Source of the DNA: Clostridium ljungdahlii
Lineage (GTDB): Bacteria > Bacillota > Clostridia > Clostridiales > Clostridiaceae
NCBI RefSeq assembly: GCF_001636845.1
Contig: NZ_LITT01000064.1
Coordinates: 62,001 to 126,000 of the forward strand
Length of the DNA: 64,000 bases
Reading direction: 5' to 3'
Shown: positions 54,195 through 64,000 of the stretch, one piece after another
How the letters are laid out: each line of letters starts with the position of its first letter
Numbering within the stretch: the first letter of the stretch is position 1
Notes under the pieces: model-generated
Seen by the model: only the letters and a program-made list of their open reading frames with translations
Told to the model about the DNA's origin: nothing
Database searches by the model: none
Made by a program: the position numbers and the translations under genes

Positions 54195-55401
54195 TGTTTT
54201 CGTCACCTTCCATAACAGACAATAACATATTAACTAATTCTTCCTGAGGTTCTACTTTTCTCTCTTTTAAATAAAACTCTTTAAAAATATCCTTAAAAGA
54301 TTTCTGCGAAAAACTATTTATATCAAAATTCTCATTGCTTTTTTCAACTATTTTAGGCATAATTTCAATTATATCTTTCTTAGTAGTTTTCATTATTTTT
54401 ATTTCATCTTCTCTTATATACCTGTCCGTGGTTATCTCCAAATAGACCCAGCAATTCCTATCCTTGTTTTCTTCACATTTTTCTATTGCATCCTGGATAT
54501 TTTTACATTTCCACACCTCTATGGGCTTATATGTTTTAAATTCTATGTCCTTTACTGTACACTTTTCTCCTACTTTTACATCTACAATAAAGCATTTCTT
54601 TTTAAAATTAATTTCTTTTTTATTGTATTCTAAAGGAGATCCCGAATACCTAGCCCTCTTTTCCGTAGCTGGTACTATTTGAGGTTTATGTATGTGACCA
54701 AGTGCAATGTACTGGGCATTTTCAGGAAAACAGCTTGAATCTACAATAAAGCTTCCTCCAAGCTGTGCATTTCTCTCTGAACCTGATTCTTCACTACCCA
54801 TAGTAAATAAATGAGATACTACTATATTTATAGTATCCTCTCTATAATTTTTACTTAATTTACTAAACAATGCCTTTATTCTGTCACCATAAGACTTAGC
54901 CCTTTCCTCTTCCTCATCCATATCTCCGTACAAAACTTCATTTAGCCTCTTTTCACTTGGAAAAGGAACTGTAAGTATGACAGCTTTTTCCCCATTTATA
55001 TGAATTTCAACAAATCCTTCTCCTGAATTCACAACTGTGTGCCTGCCATAATTTCCTACAGGCACTACAGATTTTGGTGTGCCCACCATTATAATTCCAT
55101 GATCTCTGGCTAAAGGTCCTGCTGCTACTAACCTGTCAGGATTATCATGATTACCTGCTATAACTAAAGTCACTCTCTGCCCATTTGAAGACAGTTTTTT
55201 TAGCGTATCATAAAACATTTTTTCCGCTCTTGCGGGTGGGTTAGGACTATCATAAATGTCTCCTGCAATAATTATTAAATCCACATCATTTTCCGAAACT
55301 ATATGTACAAAATCTTTGAGGAAAGCCTCCTGTTCATCCATACGACTATGTCCCTCTAGATTTTTTCCCAAATGCCAATCAGAAGTATGTAAAATTCTCA
55401 T
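54181..55401 (-). CDS. sbcD: SbcD/Mre11-type nuclease subunit
   Basis: 406 aa from the ATG at 55401 (MRILHTSDWHLGKNL) behind GGAGGAG; the longer frame to 55458 has no ribosome site. The phosphodiesterase metal motifs are TSDWHLG (6-12), IIAGDIYD, VIAGNHDNPDRL, VVSHLF and ALGHIHKPQ. It provides the Mn-dependent nuclease of the SbcCD complex. An extended acidic C-terminus (about 60 residues, ending in a region rich in Glu and Asn) would contact SbcC. Confidence 0.94.
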   Translation of the reverse strand: MRILHTSDWHLGKNLEGHSRMDEQEAFLKDFVHIVSENDVDLIIIAGDIYDSPNPPARAEKMFYDTLKKLSSNGQRVTLVIAGNHDNPDRLVAAGPLARDHGIIMVGTPKSVVPVGNYGRHTVVNSGEGFVEIHINGEKAVILTVPFPSEKRLNEVLYGDMDEEEERAKSYGDRIKALFSKLSKNYREDTINIVVSHLFTMGSEESGSERNAQLGGSFIVDSSCFPENAQYIALGHIHKPQIVPATEKRARYSGSPLEYNKKEINFKKKCFIVDVKVGEKCTVKDIEFKTYKPIEVWKCKNIQDAIEKCEENKDRNCWVYLEITTDRYIREDEIKIMKTTKKDIIEIMPKIVEKSNENFDINSFSQKSFKDIFKEFYLKERKVEPQEELVNMLLSVMEGDENNEAD

Positions 55402-55626
55402 TAATTCTCCTCCAAATCTTTCATCAAAGACATCATAAGTAATTATCTTCTTAGCCATTTAATTACATTTACTATGAGCTCTAAATTTTACTATATTATA
55501 ACATAAAATTATTTCACTCACCTGAATAGGCGTGTATTTAATCCTTATATAATTTCTGCTATACAAGTTAAATTTAACTTAATACATATATTTCTATAAA
55601 AACAATATAATAAATAGTGTTAAAGT

Positions 55627-57015
55627 ATGATTTTTGAAAGAAGTGATATTATTAGAAATCGTAAATTTACTATATTAACAATTATAATTGCACTTACTGT
55701 TTTTACATTATTAGGTGCGATAATTTTTAAAGGCAGTATAATTAACGTAAAAGGCAGTTCTAGTTATAAAAATTTTTCACTAGACATCTTCGACTTAAAA
55801 AAAGCACCTATAAACTTAGTTTACGAAAATAGAAAAATTAAGATTGACTTACCTATAGGTGTAAAAAACAACATATATTACATACCTGTAAATGAAATAG
55901 TATCTAATTTAGATGGAAAATTTTCAATGAAACATGGAAAAGCTGAATTAAATTTTCTCTCAACACGCTCTCTTATTGATACTAAAGGGACTACTTATAA
56001 AATAAATGGAACAACACATAAGTTAAGACATAGAACATTTCTAAAACAAAATATTTTATATATATCTCTATTTGATTTTACTAATATGTTTAACTTAAAA
56101 ACTTATTGGAATGAAAAAAGTTCAGAAATACGCTTTTACAAAAATAAGGATATAGTTATGTCAAGTTCTACCCCTGTAAAGAAGAAAGCAGCTTTACTGA
56201 GATTAGAAGATATTTCTGCAGGAGGACTTTACAACTCCCATGAAACCTTAGAAAAATTGCGTATAGTAACTGATTATTTATATGGTAAAGGAACAATATT
56301 TTACGCTGCCTGGGTTCCAAGATATGTTGATCCTTCCATGAATATAGACAACAATTTATTGGAGAAAAATAATATGTTTAATGCTGACTTTGTATTTACA
56401 CTGGACTACATGATAAATAAAAATGCTATTTTAGGACTTCATGGATACACCCATCAATATGGAAATACAAAAAGCATTGACGCAATAGAATTTCACCGAA
56501 GTAAAAAAGATAACATTCCAGCAAGCGCTGAATATGCTAAGGATAGAATTAATAAGGCTCTAGAGACAGCAAAAGCATTAGATATAAATTGTGATTTTTT
56601 TGAAGCACCCCATTATGCTATACTACCCGAACAAATGACAGCAATAGAAAAATCCTTCAAGTATATGTATGAACCTTATTCAATAAATGGAGGTTTTACA
56701 GAATCCAAACATATTGTAAAGTTTGAAAACAGTCATAGAAAAGCTGTTTACATTCCAACTCCTCTAGGATATGTAGATGGTAAAAGTGATTGCATAAATA
56801 TGTTGAATAAAATAAGGGAAATAAGTGACAGTACGGTTGCAAGTTTATTCTACCACCCCTACATTGAGTTTGACTATATAAATCTTTCAACAGAGAAAAA
56901 TGGATACCCAACTTACACTTATTCAACCAATTCACCACTACACCAGATGGTAGAAGTACTTAATAAAAAAGGATATAACTTTAATAGCATAGATAATTTA
57001 TTAAGAAGCAAATAA
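55627..57015 (+). CDS. Membrane-anchored DUF2334 (polysaccharide-deacetylase-like) protein
   Basis: 462 aa. A signal anchor lies at about residues 15-37. The part to about 170 resembles the copper-amine-oxidase N-terminal-like stalk of clostridial surface proteins (YIPVNEIVSNLDGKF, LYISLFDFTNMFNLKTYWNE). The rest is DUF2334: LLRLEDISAGG, LGLHGYTHQYG (metal-type His), FFEAPHYAI and SLFYHPYIEFD, in the order of the NodB-like fold. It is probably an outer-surface carbohydrate deacetylase. The start has no clear ribosome site, so a nearby alternative start remains possible. Confidence 0.83.
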   Translation: MIFERSDIIRNRKFTILTIIIALTVFTLLGAIIFKGSIINVKGSSSYKNFSLDIFDLKKAPINLVYENRKIKIDLPIGVKNNIYYIPVNEIVSNLDGKFSMKHGKAELNFLSTRSLIDTKGTTYKINGTTHKLRHRTFLKQNILYISLFDFTNMFNLKTYWNEKSSEIRFYKNKDIVMSSSTPVKKKAALLRLEDISAGGLYNSHETLEKLRIVTDYLYGKGTIFYAAWVPRYVDPSMNIDNNLLEKNNMFNADFVFTLDYMINKNAILGLHGYTHQYGNTKSIDAIEFHRSKKDNIPASAEYAKDRINKALETAKALDINCDFFEAPHYAILPEQMTAIEKSFKYMYEPYSINGGFTESKHIVKFENSHRKAVYIPTPLGYVDGKSDCINMLNKIREISDSTVASLFYHPYIEFDYINLSTEKNGYPTYTYSTNSPLHQMVEVLNKKGYNFNSIDNLLRSK

Positions 57016-57039
57016 GATAACTTAATTGATAAAATATAG

Positions 57040-57381
57040 CTCAACTTTCACACATACGAAATTTGGGTCTAATATAAAAATATTGCGCCGCAATATTTTT
57101 GAGAGGACAAAGGACAATTGACAGAGGACAGTGAAGGAGGATTTTTCTACGCTGCACTACGAAAAATCTTTAATTAAATTTTTAATGACTCATTTCACTA
57201 AAGTGAAATATTGATGACTTATATAAATTTTAAGCTTGTTTTGCATTAGCAAAACAAGCCTAAAAAAATAAATTAGTTTTCTGACATAAGGAAGAAAACT
57301 TACCTTCACTGTCCTATGTCCTCTGTCAATTGTCCTCTTGAAAAAATTGTTTTGCAAAGTTTTTCAACTGCAAAAGTTAGG
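57040..57381. repeat. Long palindromic element P3 with CTCAACTTT ends
   Basis: About 340 bp. It opens CTCAACTTTCACACATACGAA and closes CAAAAGTTAGG, nearly as element P2. Inside, GAGGACAAAGGACAATTGAC (from 57103) pairs with GTCAATTGTCCTC (to 57337), and TGTTTTGC/GCAAAACA makes another hairpin. No gene. It fills the gap between the DUF2334 gene and the hydrogenase gene. Confidence 0.78.
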
Positions 57382-57463
57382 TTCTTAACTTAAATATAAT
57401 TTTCAATTACTAATAATCTATTGATGTACATAAGTTGATTTTGGTTTAGAAACTCTCTATAAA

Positions 57464-58810
57464 TTAAAATTCTCGTTCTAACAGTTCTATTTTTTTCTCA
57501 TCCTTAAAATCATCTATAGAATGTATATCCAAAGCATGTAATACTCCATGCATACATTCACTATCTACAGCAACTTTTATTTCAGAATCTTGTGCAAATT
57601 TATTTACTCGATCCCTACCCTCATCCTTAAGTACAATTGCTTTAGGACCACCTACACATCCACCAATACAGCCCATTCCTTCAATAAAATTAGCTTTTAT
57701 TTCTTCATTTTGCACCTTGGTAAGCATTTCTTTACATTCTCTAATACCATTTGCCTGAATTGCACTAAATAATTTATGTTTTTCAGGAAAAATCCTTTCC
57801 ACAGCCTCGCTTACTGCAATAGAAACTCCCCCTGTACGGGCATATAATCTTCCACCTCTAGAAGCATATTTAGAGGAAAAATCTCCTTCAAGCTTAGATG
57901 GAACTATATGAAAAGCATCAAATATATCTCTTAATTCTTCAAAAGTAAGTACAAAATCTATTGCTCCTTTTATATCTTCTTCCTTTGCCTCAGATTTTTT
58001 AGCAATACATGGTCCTATAAACACTACCTTACAGTAAGGGCTTAACTTTTTAAGCACTCTTCCTCCTGCAACCATCGGAGATACAGAAGGAGATACATGT
58101 TTAACCAAACTACTGTATACCTTTTTTACCATAGCCACCCACATAGGGCAGCAGCAGGAAGTTATCATAAAATCTTTTTCATCTTTTACATGATTGTCAA
58201 ATTCAATAGATTCCTTTAAAGTAAGCATATCCGCAAAAAATGCCACTTCAATCATATCAGTAAATCCTAGTTTTTTAAAAGCAGTCCTAAGTTGGTCCAT
58301 AGTAACATCCTCCCCAAATTGCCCTATTATAGCAGGAGCCACTATGGCCACAACTGGAGATTTACTTTTTAAAATATCAGCCAGAGGAATGAATTGAACT
58401 TTATCCATTATTCCCCCAGTAGGACAAACATCTACACAAAAACCACAATCAGTACACTTTTCTTTATCTATGTAAGCACAATTTTTCTTATTGTCTATAA
58501 AAATTGCATCAAAAGGACATGTTTTTTGACATAGTATCTCACCTTTCTCATCCACACATTCCATAGAACAATCTTTAACTTTATTGACTATTTTACCATC
58601 TTGTTTATAAGACTCTATTGCTTTTTTCAAATTTTCTATAAAGTTAGAGCTGTAATCTATATTAGTGCCGCACAATGTAGATATAATCTTACACAATTCC
58701 TGTTTATCCATTTTAGACTCTAATAAAAATGACGTCACTTCTTCTTCAAAATTTCCACTATAATATGCCTTTATTATGAATTTAAATAGATTCCTATAAT
58801 CATCTCTCAA
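57464..58810 (-). CDS. Group-B-type [FeFe]-hydrogenase-like protein
   Basis: 448 aa. The N-terminal 90 residues are helical; two [4Fe-4S] motifs follow (CSMECVDEKGEILCQKTCPF and CTDCGFCVDVCPTGG). The H-cluster domain has all three binding motifs in the group-B form: TSCCCPMW, IGPCIAKKSE and GMGCIGGCVGGP. All four cluster cysteines and the conserved Lys and Glu are kept. Thus a catalytic H-cluster is expected, unlike the receptor at 43923. The physiological role of group B is not settled. It starts at TTG 58810 and has no partner subunits or maturases nearby. Confidence 0.86.
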   Translation of the reverse strand: MRDDYRNLFKFIIKAYYSGNFEEEVTSFLLESKMDKQELCKIISTLCGTNIDYSSNFIENLKKAIESYKQDGKIVNKVKDCSMECVDEKGEILCQKTCPFDAIFIDNKKNCAYIDKEKCTDCGFCVDVCPTGGIMDKVQFIPLADILKSKSPVVAIVAPAIIGQFGEDVTMDQLRTAFKKLGFTDMIEVAFFADMLTLKESIEFDNHVKDEKDFMITSCCCPMWVAMVKKVYSSLVKHVSPSVSPMVAGGRVLKKLSPYCKVVFIGPCIAKKSEAKEEDIKGAIDFVLTFEELRDIFDAFHIVPSKLEGDFSSKYASRGGRLYARTGGVSIAVSEAVERIFPEKHKLFSAIQANGIRECKEMLTKVQNEEIKANFIEGMGCIGGCVGGPKAIVLKDEGRDRVNKFAQDSEIKVAVDSECMHGVLHALDIHSIDDFKDEKKIELLEREF

Positions 58811-59004
58811 TTTATACTACATCTCCTCTTAACCATTCATCAAAAATTTGCTCATTACAATTAATTTTCTCTAATTCAATAGTTTCTACTAACTAATATA
58901 CTTTCCTTATCTAAAGGATAATAATCACAAATTTTTGTTAAACCTATAGGAGCATTTAAGTACACTATTCAAACAGTGAAATATAGTACTGTATCAATGA
59001 ATAT

Positions 59005-61650
59005 TCATTTAATTTTATTATTTCTATTAAAATATGAAGAATAAATATCTCTAGCTACAGAAGCTGCACCAACCCCTCCGTGGCCACCATCGAATAAAAC
59101 AACACATACTGCTATTTCTGGTTTATCACTAGGAGCAAATCCTACATACTCTGCATAGTCTGTTCTTCCAACTTGTTCTTGATTACCAAGACTTTGAGCA
59201 GTACCTGTTTTACCTGCTGCACTTATTGGGAATCCTTTAAATACATTAGATGCTGTACCATTTTCATTAACAGCATTCATTCCTTCTTTAACAGACTCCA
59301 AATTTGCGGCACTGACACCAGTTTTTTTCATAACCTCTGGCTTGACTTTTTCAATTACTTTTCCATCTGTATCTAGATATTGATCTACCAAGTGGAGTTT
59401 ATATCTAGTACCTCCATTTGCAAGAGTTGCAATATAATTCACTATTTGAAGAGGTGTAAATTGATTTAATCCTTGACCTATAGCAGCATTTTCTATGTTT
59501 GCAGGTACCTTTAGTTGTGCATTGGCATCTGAAATAGTAATACTATATATTGCACTGATTAAATTATTCATTTGGCTGTCACTTATATCCTTTTTATTAT
59601 TAGCATCCTTTGATGTAAGTTCTGAAAATAATTCCTTATATTTTGATTTGTCAAAAGAACTAGTTCCATTTTTTATACAATCTCTTATAAGATTTTTAAT
59701 ATTATTTTTAATTTGTGTTGTTTCTTTTGAATCATTATCGTTATCATATAAATCTACTGTAACAATCTTGTGTCCGTAGTCATCTTGCCCATTTTTAAGT
59801 ACAGACATAGTTTTCCAAAGATAAGTGCTAGCATAAGCAGTTTTATTCGACACAGTATTATATACCTGCCCAAACTTTTCTGATATTTCTATTCCCGTAG
59901 CAGCTTTAACGCTGCTGTTTGGATCTATACCCAATCCGAACCTCCATGCATATTTTGCTAGAATATTATCTCCAAGCGCATTTCTAAGCTTTTCTGCTAC
60001 TGTCATGAAATAGGGGTTACTGGATTTCTCTATGGCACTTATAAGATTTACAACTCCTTGAGGGCCATCCGATTTAAACTCTACTATTTTTCCTCCCTGA
60101 TCAAATTTTCCTTGATCATCTACAGTAAAATCTGGAGTTATAACTCCAGTTTCAAGACCTGCAATAGCAGTTATGGGTTTAAAAGTAGAACCTGGAGGAA
60201 TAAGAGATTGAGTGGCATAATTATAAAAAGGTTTTGGATATATATCATATACATCTTTTCTCATAGTAGTATTGTTTTTTATGCTTTTATCAATTGGAAA
60301 AAGTTCATTCAACACTTCATCCTCACTTTCCCCTGGATAATTAGATGTAATTCCTCGTGTTTCAATATAATTTCTTCCAAATTGTTCTAGATTAGGGTTG
60401 AAATATTTATTGTACATTTCTGAACTCAAGTTTCCTGGTATTGTAAACAAATTTGGATCATATCTTGGTACCTGAGCCATTGCTACTATTGCTCCCGTAT
60501 TCACATTTACTGCTACAGCTGCTCCTCTTGTAGCATTTGAAGTATTTGATCCTAGCTGTTCATAAGGATTACTCCTAAGCCCTGCCAAAGTACTTTCAAG
60601 GGAATTTTCTGAAGCTTTTTGCACATTTGTATCTATAGTAAGCTGTACTGTCTGTCCAGGACACGATTCCTTTTTCCCAAGTTCTTCAGTTATTTTCCCA
60701 TTTTTATTCAGCTTTACTATCCTTCCACCCTTTGATCCTTTTAATCTGTCCTCAAGGGCTCCTTCAATTCCTGCTTGCCCTACGTAATCACTACTTACAT
60801 CATATCCTTTTTCTGTATACTTTCCATAACTAGAAGATATTTTTGATATATACCCTAAAAAATTTGATCCTAAATCTCCATTTGGATAAGATCTTATAGG
60901 TTCTGTGGTCACATCTATTCCTGGAAGTTCATTTAACATTTGTAAAAATTTAAAGGCAGTTTCTTTCTTTATATTGCTGGCCACAATAACAGGTTTATAT
61001 CCTGAAAAGCTATTCATTTTTAAAGTATCTTTTATAATCATGAGTCTTCTCTGTTGTTCGAGAGGATAAGTATTACTTATACCATATCGTTTCATAAACT
61101 TTTTGAAGGTATCCTCTGGAGATATATCCAAAAGTTCTTTATTAACCTGCACTTTAAGTTCATCATCAGATATATTCTTGTTTTTTTTCTTGATATTTTT
61201 TTCTAATTCCTCATTTAATCCCCGATCTCTTTTGAACTTAATTTCAAGATTTTTTCTTGTATCTTCATCATCACTTCTAAATTCAAATCTATAAGGATTA
61301 ACTTTTAGTTCAAAATCATCCTGTTGACTTTCACCACTATCATCCAATATTTTAAATACCTTATTCATAGTACTGAAAAAAACTTTATCCTGATTATCAG
61401 TTTGGTTATATATCAACATGTACCCTTGGGTGCTGGCAACTAAAATATTGCCCTTAGAATCCAGAATTGTACCCCTTGGAGCTACCTCTGAAATTTCTTT
61501 TATAGATTTATTACTTGCCTGCTCCTTGAACTCATTGCCTTTCACTACCTGAAGAAAAAAAAGCCTTATGATTATTGTCAAAAAAATAATTATCATAATT
61601 GCTATAAAAATAGTATATCTTGTAATACTAAATCTCTTCTTTTCATTCAT
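59005..61650 (-). CDS. mrdA: Penicillin-binding protein 2, cell-elongation transpeptidase
   Basis: 881 aa. A cytoplasmic tail and one membrane segment (about residues 12-33) lead into the PBP dimerisation domain with RGTILDSKGNILVAST, then a transpeptidase domain. Its three active-site motifs are PPGSTFKPI (Ser-Thr-Phe-Lys), KSSNPYF and AGKTGTAQS. It cross-links peptidoglycan in the elongasome. It is longer than the 600-700 aa of model PBP2 because of a charged insert at about 105-175 and another in the transpeptidase domain (DSKETTQIKNNIKNLIRD). mreBCD are not in the window. Confidence 0.92.
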   Translation of the reverse strand: MNEKKRFSITRYTIFIAIMIIIFLTIIIRLFFLQVVKGNEFKEQASNKSIKEISEVAPRGTILDSKGNILVASTQGYMLIYNQTDNQDKVFFSTMNKVFKILDDSGESQQDDFELKVNPYRFEFRSDDEDTRKNLEIKFKRDRGLNEELEKNIKKKNKNISDDELKVQVNKELLDISPEDTFKKFMKRYGISNTYPLEQQRRLMIIKDTLKMNSFSGYKPVIVASNIKKETAFKFLQMLNELPGIDVTTEPIRSYPNGDLGSNFLGYISKISSSYGKYTEKGYDVSSDYVGQAGIEGALEDRLKGSKGGRIVKLNKNGKITEELGKKESCPGQTVQLTIDTNVQKASENSLESTLAGLRSNPYEQLGSNTSNATRGAAVAVNVNTGAIVAMAQVPRYDPNLFTIPGNLSSEMYNKYFNPNLEQFGRNYIETRGITSNYPGESEDEVLNELFPIDKSIKNNTTMRKDVYDIYPKPFYNYATQSLIPPGSTFKPITAIAGLETGVITPDFTVDDQGKFDQGGKIVEFKSDGPQGVVNLISAIEKSSNPYFMTVAEKLRNALGDNILAKYAWRFGLGIDPNSSVKAATGIEISEKFGQVYNTVSNKTAYASTYLWKTMSVLKNGQDDYGHKIVTVDLYDNDNDSKETTQIKNNIKNLIRDCIKNGTSSFDKSKYKELFSELTSKDANNKKDISDSQMNNLISAIYSITISDANAQLKVPANIENAAIGQGLNQFTPLQIVNYIATLANGGTRYKLHLVDQYLDTDGKVIEKVKPEVMKKTGVSAANLESVKEGMNAVNENGTASNVFKGFPISAAGKTGTAQSLGNQEQVGRTDYAEYVGFAPSDKPEIAVCVVLFDGGHGGVGAASVARDIYSSYFNRNNKIK

Positions 61651-62239
61651 AAAATATCTCTCCTAAATTTATATAATTACATTTATTTTAGCTTATATAC
61701 AAAAATGATATAACATGGTAAATAATAAAATTATTGTAATATATAAATTATAACATATAATATGTATATATTTTTCATATCTGTGATAATTTATTTAAAA
61801 TGAAATTATAGTAGGGGTAGTCTTAGGGCAGCTACAACCAACCGCAAATTCAATTACTTATTTTGGGAATATGTACTGAATATCTTATTGCATTTAGACA
61901 CTATAGATAATATGTTCAATAATGATTCAGCAAGTATTATCAAAAGACAAATGGGAAAACACATTAACTACAGAAGATCTCAGAGCTTTAACACCATTAA
62001 TTTATAATCATATTAATCCTTATGGTAATTTTGAATTGAATATGGATGAAAGAATACCTATTTTAAAATAAGGTAAATCTGTTATATTTCTATGCTTTCT
62101 GCAAAGTAATGAAAATATATCGATTTTATGGTATTGTTTTCATAATGATTAAATCGCAGTTGTAGTGTATGACGAAATAAAGATTATTTAAAAGAGCAAA
62201 ATCATCTAGAAATATATGTAAAAAGGAGAAGAGGAGACA
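61651..62239. other. Intergenic region between PBP2 and the DUF3786 gene
   Basis: 589 bp with the PBP2 promoter region at the left and a Tn3-type transposase remnant at 61952-62071. The stretch 61826-61990 has an open frame (RAATTNRKFNYLFWEY) that I cannot assign. Just before 62240 is AAAAGGAG, the ribosome site of the next gene. Confidence 0.6.
61952..62071 (+). pseudogene. C-terminal remnant of a Tn3-family transposase
   Basis: 40 codons encode WENTLTTEDLRALTPLIYNH followed by INPYGNFELNMDERIPILK and a stop. The order LTPLIYNHINPYG, followed by a basic/hydrophobic end, is the typical C-terminus of Tn3-type TnpA. Nothing upstream in this frame belongs to it, and no inverted terminal repeats were recognised. 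It marks the place of an old transposon. Confidence 0.72.
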
Positions 62240-62872
62240 ATGAGACAATCAAACTATGAAATCATGCGAGATCAGATGCAGACAGAATTTCTGAAATATA
62301 ATCAGATGCATATGATTCAAAAATTTCATCTGGAATATGATAAACAGTATCTGTATCTGATGTTTGTTCAAAGAAAATATCGTATTAACAGAAACAGTGG
62401 AAAAGTGGAATGGTCAGAAGATGAATTTATACATACTACAGCAGCTGATTATAATGAAGCAATGTCAATCTTTGATGTATTATGTTATTCCAAAGACAAT
62501 TGCCACTTATCTGGACGATACAATAAAATCAATAATTTGAAAGGAACTGTAGAGTCAGCTAATTCCGGTGGGGAGATTTACATCCATTATGAAAAATTCT
62601 TTGATCATAAACTGGATTTGATGAGCAGAGCATGTGAGCAGCTGGGTGGAGTAAAGACGGGCAATGGAGATGTTTCCTATCTTCTGGATACGTTTGATTT
62701 TCTGCCAATAATGGTTCAGTTCTGGGAGTCGGATGAAGAATTTCCGGCTAGTCTCCAGGTTTTGTGGGATGAGAATATCATGGATTATGTACATTTTGAA
62801 ACGTCTTTTTTTATTGTATTTCATGTGCTGGGACGAATCTGTGAATTGGTCGAAAAATATGATGCTTTATAA
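62240..62872 (+). CDS. DUF3786-type protein, probably horizontally acquired
   Basis: 210 aa. Pattern typical of DUF3786: YDKQYLYLMFVQRKYRINRN, FDVLCYSKDNCHLSGRY, CEQLGGVKTGNGDVSY, PIMVQFWESDEEFPASLQVL and VHFETSFFIVFHVLGRICEL. The function of the family is unknown. Base use differs from the neighbours: CTG, CGG, GGG and CAG codons are frequent, as in Lachnospiraceae-like genomes. The gene lies directly behind a Tn3 transposase remnant, which suggests transfer on a transposon. AAAAGGAG precedes the ATG. Confidence 0.72.
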   Translation: MRQSNYEIMRDQMQTEFLKYNQMHMIQKFHLEYDKQYLYLMFVQRKYRINRNSGKVEWSEDEFIHTTAADYNEAMSIFDVLCYSKDNCHLSGRYNKINNLKGTVESANSGGEIYIHYEKFFDHKLDLMSRACEQLGGVKTGNGDVSYLLDTFDFLPIMVQFWESDEEFPASLQVLWDENIMDYVHFETSFFIVFHVLGRICELVEKYDAL

Positions 62873-63062
62873 CCAAATGAAAGAAAAGATAACTCACATC
62901 ATCCTTATTTAGTGTAACAACTGAAAAAGCGAACAATTTTACCTAAACACTGCATTATTTAAAATTGAATTCTGCGGTGTTTTTGCGTCGCATAACAAAG
63001 AAATTATAAATTAATACATAACTATCCATACCAAGATTATACTAAATATAAAGAATAATTAA

Positions 63063-63103
63063 ACCGCAAGCTCACTTACATTTTAAGGAAATGAGCTTGT
63101 GGC
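63063..63103. terminator. Hairpin after the endonuclease IV gene
   Basis: CCGCAAGCTCACTT / AATGAGCTTGTGG stem with about 14-nt loop, between convergent genes; on the minus strand it is followed by TTTAATT. Confidence 0.65.
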
Positions 63104-63137
63104 TTATCGTAGCTACCCTAGTATTACCCCCTAGTAG

Positions 63138-64000
63138 TTAATTTGCAAATATATCTTGTTTGATATTTTCATTAAACTTTTTAGCTTTAAGCATAGCAAT
63201 TTCATATTTATAAGGAGGTCTTTTTACACCTTCAATATTTGCTAAATAAGGGGTTTCTAAAATTTTAGGAACATCTTTTAAATCTTCATGATTTGCCACA
63301 TAAGAAAGCGCATCAAATCCAATGCTGCCAAATCCAATCATTTCATGCCTGTCTTTTCTACTCCCTTTAGGATTTTTACTGTCATTTAAGTGAATTACTT
63401 TTAATCTATCTATACCTACTATATGATCAAACTCATTCAATATCCCGTCAAAATCTTCTGCTACGTTATATCCTGCATCGTTAATATGACAGGTGTCAAA
63501 GCAAACTGTAATTTTTTCGTTGTATTTTACTCCATCTATTATTTTTGCAATTTCCTCAAAATTTCTTCCACATTCCGAGCCCTTCCCTGCCATGGTTTCA
63601 AGGGCTATTTGTACAGTTTGATCTCCAGTTATAACTTCATTTAATCCTTTTGCAATCTGTGCTATACCAGCTTCCGTGCCTGCCCCTACATGGGCACCAG
63701 GATGCAGCACAAGCTGTTTTACTTTTTTTATAGCAGAAGACCTTTCTATTTCTTGTCTTAAGAAATTCACTCCAAGTTCAAAAGTAGCAGGCTTTATACT
63801 ATTCCCAATATTTATTATATAAGGAGCATGAACTACTATTTCATCAATACCATTTTCATTCATTTTTTCTATTGCTTCATCAATTCTAAGCTTTTCTAAG
63901 GGTTTTCTAGAAGTATTTTGAGGTGCCCCCGTATAAAACATAAATGTATTTGCTCCATAAGAAAGAGCTTCTTTTACAGAACCTAAAAGCATATCTTTTC
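63138..64000 (-). CDS. nfo: Endonuclease IV (5' end outside window)
   Basis: AP endonuclease of base-excision repair. 287 codons of the C-terminal part are visible; the frame is open to the window edge and the family's N-terminus (about 10-15 residues with the first barrel strand) is missing. The zinc-ligand motifs are [61 protein letters not shown] and ILETPYL, all of which match Nfo of normal length. The ATG at 63992 is internal. Confidence 0.93.
   Translation of the reverse strand, partial: KDMLLGSVKEALSYGANTFMFYTGAPQNTSRKPLEKLRIDEAIEKMNENGIDEIVVHAPYIINIGNSIKPATFELGVNFLRQEIERSSAIKKVKQLVLHPGAHVGAGTEAGIAQIAKGLNEVITGDQTVQIALETMAGKGSECGRNFEEIAKIIDGVKYNEKITVCFDTCHINDAGYNVAEDFDGILNEFDHIVGIDRLKVIHLNDSKNPKGSRKDRHEMIGFGSIGFDALSYVANHEDLKDVPKILETPYLANIEGVKRPPYKYEIAMLKAKKFNENIKQDIFAN

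Overview
The window is AT-rich Firmicute DNA, most likely from a Clostridium with acetogen-like metabolism. The evidence is clostridial gene types (GlnK/GlnL, PucR-type regulators, BlaI/BlaR1, IF-3), many T-box leaders, AGGAGG-type ribosome sites, a corrinoid/methyl-tetrahydrofolate methyl-transfer region with its reductive activator, an EtfAB-linked 2-hydroxyacid dehydrogenase and two [FeFe]-hydrogenase-type proteins. I saw no rRNA, tRNA, CRISPR array or intact transposon.

1-4.4 kb: the end of a GlnK-like sensor kinase and its GlnL-like partner, a solitary infC with an apparent ATT start, and a purine nucleoside phosphorylase. 3.6-20.4 kb: a one-carbon region with three corrinoid proteins, a PucR-type regulator, a reductive activator split by a frameshift, a pterin-binding (MT2-type) methyltransferase, a URO-D-type (MT1) methyltransferase with a GPH-family transporter, and an accessory set (DUF1638, split COG0523 GTPase, two DUF2284 proteins). 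Behind one corrinoid gene lies the 45-bp scar of a deleted second MT1 gene. A fructose operon (fruR-fruK-fruA, fruR frameshifted) is embedded in the region.

20.7-24.8 kb: a PutP-type symporter and a BlaI/M56-peptidase pair with two operator palindromes. 24.8-34 kb: a split biotin-dependent carboxylase/amidase system (DUF1097, PxpA, biotinyl protein, PxpC, PxpB), a class III aminotransferase, a PucR regulator, and a divergent biotin carboxylase fused to a cytidylate-kinase-like domain. I propose it opens a lactam and transaminates the product.

34.9-42.3 kb: branched-chain amino-acid synthesis (ilvB-ilvN, ilvD, ilvC), each unit with its own T-box leader. The specifiers read as Leu (tandem), Ile and Val, and an orphan Ile T-box follows. 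42.7-50.7 kb: an AEC permease, a hydrogenase-like chemoreceptor, and an EtfB-EtfA-GlcD-PanE operon behind an Ile T-box, which points to branched-chain 2-hydroxyacids rather than lactate.

50.7-64 kb: SbcC/SbcD, a DUF2334 deacetylase-like protein, a group-B-type [FeFe]-hydrogenase, PBP2, a Tn3-family transposase remnant next to a DUF3786 gene of different base use, and the 3' part of endonuclease IV. Two non-coding repeat families recur: a structured ~185-bp element that mostly sits directly behind stop codons, and long imperfect palindromes.
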